From assembly GCA_017882205.1 (NCBI GenBank), contig JADGPY010000110.1:1-10507 (forward strand): 10,507 bases of DNA, written 5' to 3'. The DNA is from Chitinophagaceae bacterium. GTDB taxonomy: Bacteria > Bacteroidota > Bacteroidia > Chitinophagales > Chitinophagaceae. A model generated the notes under the pieces. The model saw nothing but the letters and a program-made list of their open reading frames with translations. It was not told the origin of the DNA and made no database searches. The position numbers and the translations under genes are program-made. Positions 5,269 through 10,507 of this stretch are shown piece by piece. Each line of letters opens with the position of its first letter. Positions within the stretch are counted from its first letter, which is position 1.

Positions 5269-8205
5269 ATGATAAAATGGTTGATCACTTTTTTTAGCTG
5301 CTTAACTTTTGCATTTTCATTTTCTCAATACAGGGTCACACCAGCTGCACAACTTTGGGTAGATAGTGTTTTCAATACATTATCAAATGAGCAGCGAATT
5401 ACCCAGCTGATGGTATTACGTGAAAGCGAGATCACAAAGGGGGGCACAGTAATCTTTGATCAGAAAATTACAGAGGCGATCAGGAAATACAATATTGGGG
5501 GAATATGTGTTTTCCAGGGATCGCCAGTTAAACAAGCCAACTTCTTAAACTATTTTCAATCCATTGCTAAAACACCCATCATGGTGTGCATTGATGCGGA
5601 ATGGGGATTGGGTATGAGGTGGGACAGTATTATTCCGCTTAATCATCAATTAATGCTCGGTGCTATGCAGGATGCATCGATCATTTATAAATATGGAAAA
5701 GTAGTCGCCGATCAATGCAAACGTGCCGGTATACAGGTTAATTATGCACCCGTAGTTGATATCAATAATAATCCAAACAATCCAGTGATCAATGACCGGT
5801 CATTCGGAGAAGATAAATACAAGGTTGCATTATATGGGATTCAATACATGAAAGGTCTGCAGGATAACGGGGTACTGGCTACAGCAAAACATTTTCCAGG
5901 TCATGGTGATGTTTCCGTTGATTCACATCTTGATCTGCCCGTTATCAATAAATCCCGGGCACAACTTGATTCATTGGAATTATATCCCTTCAGGCAAATT
6001 TTTAATGCAGGTGTTGGGAGTGTTATGGTAGCACATCTCTATATTCCTGCCATTGATAGTACTCCGAATACTGCCACCTCGCTATCTAAAAATAATGTTA
6101 CCGGGCTTCTACGAAATGAATTAGGGTACCAGGGGCTTACTTTTACTGATGCCTTAGGGATGCAGGGAGTGGCCAAATTTTTTCCTGGTGGGGACATTGG
6201 TGCACAGTCATTAATTGCGGGTAACGACATGCTTTGCCTTCCTGCTGATGTTGATTCTACTATTGCTAAGATTGAAGAAGCTATCAGTAATAATAAACTT
6301 ACCTGGGATGATATTTATACAAAATGCAAAAAAGTTCTTCTCGTAAAATATTTATATGGTCTTGCAAAGCTGAAACCAGTGAACACGAAAAACCTTACAG
6401 CAGATCTGAATAAAGAAAGTCTTAACATTAAAAAATTAGTGGCGGAAAACGCCATCACATTACTTGATAAAAGTGATGATCGTTTTTATCCATTATCTTA
6501 TGTGAAACAAAGCGACTCCTCAAAACAAGTTGCTTATATCGGGGTTGGTATAAGTTCCGATAATGCTTTTTCAATAAGAATGAAGGCTGATTACAATGCA
6601 GATGTATTTTATTTTAATTATAAACAAGATGCGATTCGGGTTCTATCTCTTGTGCAACTGATAAAAAGCCGCTATAAAACAGTGGTAATTGGGCTTCATG
6701 GTTATGGGAGATTTCCTATACGGAATTTTAATATCAGTGATCCGGCGGTTAGTTTGATAAAACAATTACAAGAGCAAACCAATAGCATCACCTTCGTTTT
6801 TGGTAATCCATATGCTATCAAGAATTTTTGTAGTGCTAAGAATATTGTTGCCTGTTATGAGGATGATGACATAACTCAAATGGCAGCCGTTGATTTTTTA
6901 GAAGGTAAGATCGCAGCGAAAGGTAAGTTACCGGTGACCGTCTGCGATCAATACAAATTTGGTAGCGGAATTGATCTCTACAGTAATTCTCTTCCCAGGG
7001 TAGAGCCGAAAGCAGTAGGTCTTGACATTTTAAAATTGCAGATGATCGATTCTATAGCAGGAGATGCTATTGAAAAAGGAGCTATTCCGGGTTGTGTGGT
7101 TCTGGTCGCAAAAGATGGAAAGATCGCTTACCAGAAAGCATACGGGCACTATGATTATGACAAGAGCCAGCCAGTCAATCTTCAGACGATCTATGACATG
7201 GCTTCTGTCACAAAGATTTGTGCGACCACTTTGTGCGTTATGCAGTTATACGATGAGGGGAGGCTGGACATCAGGAAAAGGCTCGGTGACTATCTTCCAT
7301 GGGTGAGGGGAACCAATAAGGCCAACTTAGAGATTGAGAATATTTTATTGCACCAGGCTGGACTGATCGCCTACATCCCTTTCTATAAGGAAACAATTGA
7401 CAGTGTTACCAAAATTCCACTTGCCAGTCTTTATTCAAGGCAAAGGAGCGATTCTTTTAATTTCAGGGTAGCCGAGAATCTTTACCTGCGTAATGATTGG
7501 GAGGATACAATGTACTCCAGGATTGTTAATAGTAACTTGAGCCCTGAAAATAAATATGTATATAGTGATAACGATTTTATCTTTTTAGGAAAGGTAGTTG
7601 AGAAAATCACCGGGCAATCACTGGATCAGTATGCTAAAAAACAATTTTACGATCCTTTAGGACTTACCTCTTCAGGTTTCAAGCCCCGTGAAAGATTTAC
7701 GCTGGATCGTATTGCACCCACTGAAAATGAGCCTTACTTCAGGATGCAACATTTACATGGTGATGTACATGATCCGGGTGCTGCCATGTTTGGCGGTGTT
7801 GCCGGACATGCCGGTTTATTCAGCGATGTATATGATCTTGCTGTAATTATGCAAATGCTGTTAAATGGTGGTACGTTTAATGGACACCGTTATATTCAGG
7901 AGGAGACCATCAAACTTTTTTCTTCCTATAATAGTTCCATAAGCAGAAGGGGGCTAGGCTTTGATAAGCCTGAGAAAGACAATGCAACCAGGGCGGAGCC
8001 CTACCCTGCAAAAAGTGTGTCGCCACTAACATTTGGTCATACAGGCTTTACCGGAACCTGTGTTTGGGCTGATCCCAGATATAATATTGTTTTTATTTTT
8101 CTAAGTAACCGGGTAAATATGCCTGCAGCAGATCAGGGGAAGCTGTTAAGAATGAATGTAAGGGGAAAGATCCAGGAAACCATTTATAAGGCAATGACAT
8201 TTTGA
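5269..8205 (+). CDS. Exported GH3 (NagZ-like) beta-N-acetylhexosaminidase fused to a beta-lactamase-family serine hydrolase
   Basis: The product has 978 residues. A signal peptide covers about residues 1-19 (MIKWLITFF..., then SFSQ), so it acts in the periplasm or beyond. A GH3 catalytic domain follows (about 30-365). It has the NagZ signature KHFPGHGD (207-214) with DSH (218-220), whose Asp/His form the acid-base dyad in NagZ enzymes, and nucleophile D294 in FTDALGM. A GH3 C-terminal-like domain spans about 390-570. From about 585 a PF00144 serine hydrolase domain begins, with SVTK (S646, K649), YSD (765-767) in the YxN position and HTG (924-926) in the KTG position. In Bacillus subtilis separate neighbouring genes encode NagZ and AmiE, a beta-lactamase-fold N-acetylmuramoyl-L-alanine amidase. 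By analogy this fusion may remove GlcNAc and then the peptide from muropeptides, but the second activity could equally be an esterase or peptidase. No premature stop or frameshift is seen. Confidence 0.92.
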   Translation: MIKWLITFFSCLTFAFSFSQYRVTPAAQLWVDSVFNTLSNEQRITQLMVLRESEITKGGTVIFDQKITEAIRKYNIGGICVFQGSPVKQANFLNYFQSIAKTPIMVCIDAEWGLGMRWDSIIPLNHQLMLGAMQDASIIYKYGKVVADQCKRAGIQVNYAPVVDINNNPNNPVINDRSFGEDKYKVALYGIQYMKGLQDNGVLATAKHFPGHGDVSVDSHLDLPVINKSRAQLDSLELYPFRQIFNAGVGSVMVAHLYIPAIDSTPNTATSLSKNNVTGLLRNELGYQGLTFTDALGMQGVAKFFPGGDIGAQSLIAGNDMLCLPADVDSTIAKIEEAISNNKLTWDDIYTKCKKVLLVKYLYGLAKLKPVNTKNLTADLNKESLNIKKLVAENAITLLDKSDDRFYPLSYVKQSDSSKQVAYIGVGISSDNAFSIRMKADYNADVFYFNYKQDAIRVLSLVQLIKSRYKTVVIGLHGYGRFPIRNFNISDPAVSLIKQLQEQTNSITFVFGNPYAIKNFCSAKNIVACYEDDDITQMAAVDFLEGKIAAKGKLPVTVCDQYKFGSGIDLYSNSLPRVEPKAVGLDILKLQMIDSIAGDAIEKGAIPGCVVLVAKDGKIAYQKAYGHYDYDKSQPVNLQTIYDMASVTKICATTLCVMQLYDEGRLDIRKRLGDYLPWVRGTNKANLEIENILLHQAGLIAYIPFYKETIDSVTKIPLASLYSRQRSDSFNFRVAENLYLRNDWEDTMYSRIVNSNLSPENKYVYSDNDFIFLGKVVEKITGQSLDQYAKKQFYDPLGLTSSGFKPRERFTLDRIAPTENEPYFRMQHLHGDVHDPGAAMFGGVAGHAGLFSDVYDLAVIMQMLLNGGTFNGHRYIQEETIKLFSSYNSSISRRGLGFDKPEKDNATRAEPYPAKSVSPLTFGHTGFTGTCVWADPRYNIVFIFLSNRVNMPAADQGKLLRMNVRGKIQETIYKAMTF

Positions 8206-8265
8206 TGCTAAGTAAGGATGATGTGGGCATATTTTGTATTTTGCATATTAATTGTCAAAAAAGGT

Positions 8266-8739
8266 ATGGGCCAATTTATCAAAACAATTGTTGGATTGAT
8301 CATGTTCGTCCATTTTTTCTCATGTACGGATACATACACCATTTGCGATGTGAATACAGGTGTTTATGAAAAATCCGGATTTTACCATATAACAGGAGGG
8401 ATCGAACAAGTTGCTTATGCGCCCTCTTTTTCGCTGCAGCCTCTGGGTTCTACTTCTCCCATTTACAGCAATGTTGCAACTATTTCCAAATTCAGCCTTC
8501 CGCTAAATCCATTACTGGATTCCGCCAAATACCAGCTATCTGTTAATCTTACTGCTTACCCCGATACCATTACGTTTGTATATACCAACCAGCCCTTTAC
8601 CATTAATCCTGACTGTGGTAACATATATATAAATACCTTGACCAGGGTGTCGGTTACGAAGCATCATGTGGATTCCGCAACGATAGTAAACAACATGGTC
8701 ACCAATGTTTCTGGTGAGAATTTGAAGATTTATTTTTAA
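8266..8739 (+). CDS. Small putative lipoprotein, resembles the DUF6452 family
   Basis: The 157-residue product has a short charged N-terminus, a hydrophobic stretch and a lipobox-like FFSC with Cys20 (bases 8323-8325), so it is probably a lipoprotein. The frame is open further, with ATGs at 8218 and 8221, which would add 16 residues (173 in all). I prefer 8266 because it places a normal lipoprotein signal at the start, but 8218 lies just 12 bases after the GH3 gene and cannot be excluded. The mature part has an early CDVNTG segment, a predicted beta-rich middle, TITFVYTNQPF followed by DCG, and a C-terminus VDSATIVN... ending ENLKIYF. This pattern recalls DUF6452 proteins of Bacteroidota, from memory and not from a search. 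Function is unknown. The close spacing suggests co-transcription with the GH3 fusion gene. Confidence 0.8.
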   Translation: MGQFIKTIVGLIMFVHFFSCTDTYTICDVNTGVYEKSGFYHITGGIEQVAYAPSFSLQPLGSTSPIYSNVATISKFSLPLNPLLDSAKYQLSVNLTAYPDTITFVYTNQPFTINPDCGNIYINTLTRVSVTKHHVDSATIVNNMVTNVSGENLKIYF

Positions 8740-8804
8740 GACCCAAAAGCAATTTCCTTTCATATTCATTCTATTTTTTACCTTGGTGTTATAAAGCGAT
8801 AAAT

Positions 8805-10507
8805 ATGTATCCCTACCAAATAAAAAGCAAGTCAGAATATGATGATGTTTATAAAAAAAGTGTTGAGCAGCCCGAACAATTCTGGTCTGAGATCGCTGAG
8901 AATTTTACATGGAGGAAAAAGTGGGATAAGGTATTGGAATGGAATTTCGATGAGCCTAATATCAAATGGTTCATAAATGGGAAATTGAACATAACGGAGA
9001 ATTGTCTTGACAGGTGGCTGCAAACACAATCGGATTCTCCAGCTATTATGTGGGAGAGTAATGACCCCGAGGAACATCACCGTATATTAACCTATAAGGA
9101 ACTTCATTTTAAAGTAAGCCAATTTGCCAATGTGCTTAAAAATAATGGTGCAAAGAAAGGTGACAGGATCTGTATTTATATGCCCATGGTGCCCGAGCTT
9201 GCTATAGCTTTGTTAGCATGCGCCCGAATTGGTGCCATTCACTCCGTGGTGTTTGGTGGGTTTTCCGCTCAAAGCATTGCAGACAGGATATTGGATGCAG
9301 ATTGCAATATTGTGATCACTGCAGATGGAGCGTTCCGGGGGAATAAACAGGTCCCTTTAAAATCGGTGATCGATGATGCTTTGGTTCGATGTCCTTCGAT
9401 AAAAAAAGTAATTGTTCTAACGCGTACACATACACCCGTTAGTATGATCAAAGGGCGTGATGTGTGGTGGGAAGATGAGATAAAAAAAGTAGAAACCCAG
9501 GGTAACCCTATTTGTGAGGCGGAGGAAATGGATGCAGAAGACATGCTGTTCATTCTTTACACATCCGGATCAACAGGGAAACCCAAAGGCGTAGTGCATA
9601 CCTGTGGCGGATATATGGTCTTCGCCAATTATACTTTTGTGAACGTATTTCAATACCAGCCAGGCCAGGTTCATTTTTGTACGGCAGATATAGGTTGGAT
9701 TACAGGGCATAGTTATATTGTTTATGGTCCTCTTTCTGCTGGTGCTACTACGTTGATGTTTGAAGGAATTCCTACGTGGCCCGATGCAGGCCGCTTCTGG
9801 GACGTTGTCGATAAGTTCAAGGTTAATATTATATATACTGCACCAACTGCTATTCGAAGCCTGATGGCTTATGGGGAATCATTTTTTAATCAGAAAGATC
9901 TTTCTTCTTTGAAAGTGCTCGGCACAGTTGGAGAACCGATAAACGAAGAAGCATGGCACTGGTATCATCACAATATTGGAAAAGAAAGATGCCCGGTAGT
10001 GGATACATGGTGGCAAACAGAAACAGGAGGAATACTGATCACGAACCTCGCTGGTGTAACACCTGAAAAACCATCCTTTGCAACATTGCCAATACCGGGT
10101 ATTCAGCCAGTATTGGTAGATGAAAAAGGGGATGAAATTGAAGGAAACAATGTAACTGGAAATCTTTGCATCCGTTTTCCCTGGCCAGGGATGTTACGAA
10201 CCACCTATAGAGATCATGAAAGATGCAGGCTTAACTATTTTACTGCCTACCCGGGGTTATATTTCACCGGTGACGGATGCCTCCGGAACGAAGATGGTTT
10301 TTACCGGATAACCGGTAGGGTTGATGATGTGTTGAATGTAAGTGGCCATCGAATCGGCACTGCTGAAGTTGAAAATGCAATAAATATGCATACAGGTGTG
10401 GTTGAAAGTGCAGTAGTTGGTTTCCCTCATTCAATCAAAGGACAGGGTATTTATGCATTTGTAATTTTAAGTGGGGAACACTCAGGTGAGGAATATTTCA
10501 GGCAGGA
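8805..10507 (+). CDS. acs: Acetyl-CoA synthetase (AMP-forming), N-terminal 567 codons
   Basis: The enzyme makes acetyl-CoA from acetate, ATP and CoA through acetyl-AMP, in the cytoplasm. The frame starts MYPYQIKS at ATG 8805 and stays open to the window edge; a full enzyme is about 630-650 residues, so some 70-80 are missing. Visible motifs are the phosphate loop YTSGSTGKPKG (252-262), DTWWQTETGG (400-409) with the conserved acetate-pocket Trp, the AMP-ribose-binding Asp490 in TGDG, and TGRVDDVLNVSGHR (503-516) with R505 and the hinge to the C-terminal domain. The catalytic, acetylation-controlled lysine (PKTRSGK motif) lies beyond the window. AVFGGFS-like VVFGGFSAQSIADRI is also typical of Acs. 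It starts 65 bases after the small lipoprotein gene. No terminator is visible in that gap, but the functions are unrelated, so a separate promoter is likely. Nothing suggests a broken gene. Confidence 0.95.
   Translation, partial: MYPYQIKSKSEYDDVYKKSVEQPEQFWSEIAENFTWRKKWDKVLEWNFDEPNIKWFINGKLNITENCLDRWLQTQSDSPAIMWESNDPEEHHRILTYKELHFKVSQFANVLKNNGAKKGDRICIYMPMVPELAIALLACARIGAIHSVVFGGFSAQSIADRILDADCNIVITADGAFRGNKQVPLKSVIDDALVRCPSIKKVIVLTRTHTPVSMIKGRDVWWEDEIKKVETQGNPICEAEEMDAEDMLFILYTSGSTGKPKGVVHTCGGYMVFANYTFVNVFQYQPGQVHFCTADIGWITGHSYIVYGPLSAGATTLMFEGIPTWPDAGRFWDVVDKFKVNIIYTAPTAIRSLMAYGESFFNQKDLSSLKVLGTVGEPINEEAWHWYHHNIGKERCPVVDTWWQTETGGILITNLAGVTPEKPSFATLPIPGIQPVLVDEKGDEIEGNNVTGNLCIRFPWPGMLRTTYRDHERCRLNYFTAYPGLYFTGDGCLRNEDGFYRITGRVDDVLNVSGHRIGTAEVENAINMHTGVVESAVVGFPHSIKGQGIYAFVILSGEHSGEEYFRQ

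Noticed and set aside
8779..8786. TACCTTGG before acs, seven of eight matches to the Bacteroidota -7 element TAnnTTTG.
   Set aside because: No good TTTG lies at the expected upstream distance, and such matches are frequent in AT-rich gaps; too weak to list as a promoter.
8832..9553. Minus-strand open frames opposite the start of acs.
   Set aside because: The plus strand encodes an unbroken, strongly conserved Acs sequence here.
1..10507. Possible undescribed defence, secretion or biosynthetic gene system.
   Set aside because: All six genes are recognisable housekeeping or envelope genes in mixed orientation, with no cluster of unknown genes and no mobile-element signs.

Overview
The window looks like ordinary chromosomal DNA of a member of the Bacteroidota, most likely close to the Chitinophagaceae. 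This is inferred from the AT-leaning composition, the absence of clear Shine-Dalgarno sites, a secreted PKD-repeat protein with a type IX secretion (T9SS) C-terminal domain, a NagZ/serine-hydrolase fusion of a kind typical of that phylum, and the style of the MutL and Acs sequences. There are six protein genes, two of them cut by the window edges. I see no tRNA, rRNA, CRISPR array, transposase or prophage gene.

Layout. (1) At 3-803 (+) is the C-terminal part of a PBP4-type D-Ala-D-Ala carboxypeptidase. (2) At 868-3042 (+) is a secreted protein of seven cysteine-bearing PKD-type repeats ending in a T9SS sorting domain; two of its repeats are recent duplicates. (3) A strong hairpin terminator at 3064-3093 lies between this gene and the convergent mutL. 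(4) At 3196-5049 (-) is mutL, with a GTG start and a C-terminal endonuclease site that looks degraded. (5) The 219-base divergent gap at 5050-5268 holds a short array of CACATAG repeats. (6) At 5269-8205 (+) is a large exported protein joining a NagZ-like GH3 glycosidase to a beta-lactamase-fold serine hydrolase. (7) At 8266-8739 (+) is a small lipoprotein resembling the DUF6452 family. (8) At 8805 to the window end (+) is the first 567 codons of acetyl-CoA synthetase.

How the genes relate. Two of them, the PBP4 fragment and the GH3/serine hydrolase, act on peptidoglycan: one trims or cuts stem peptides, the other probably breaks down muropeptide fragments. They are separated by convergent and divergent genes, so they are not one operon. 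The GH3 fusion gene and the small lipoprotein are close enough to be co-transcribed. MutL (mismatch repair) and Acs (acetate activation) are housekeeping genes with no obvious link to their neighbours. I find no convincing undescribed multi-gene system here. The most notable points are the altered MutL nuclease motifs, the cysteine framework of the PKD protein and the CACATAG intergenic array.
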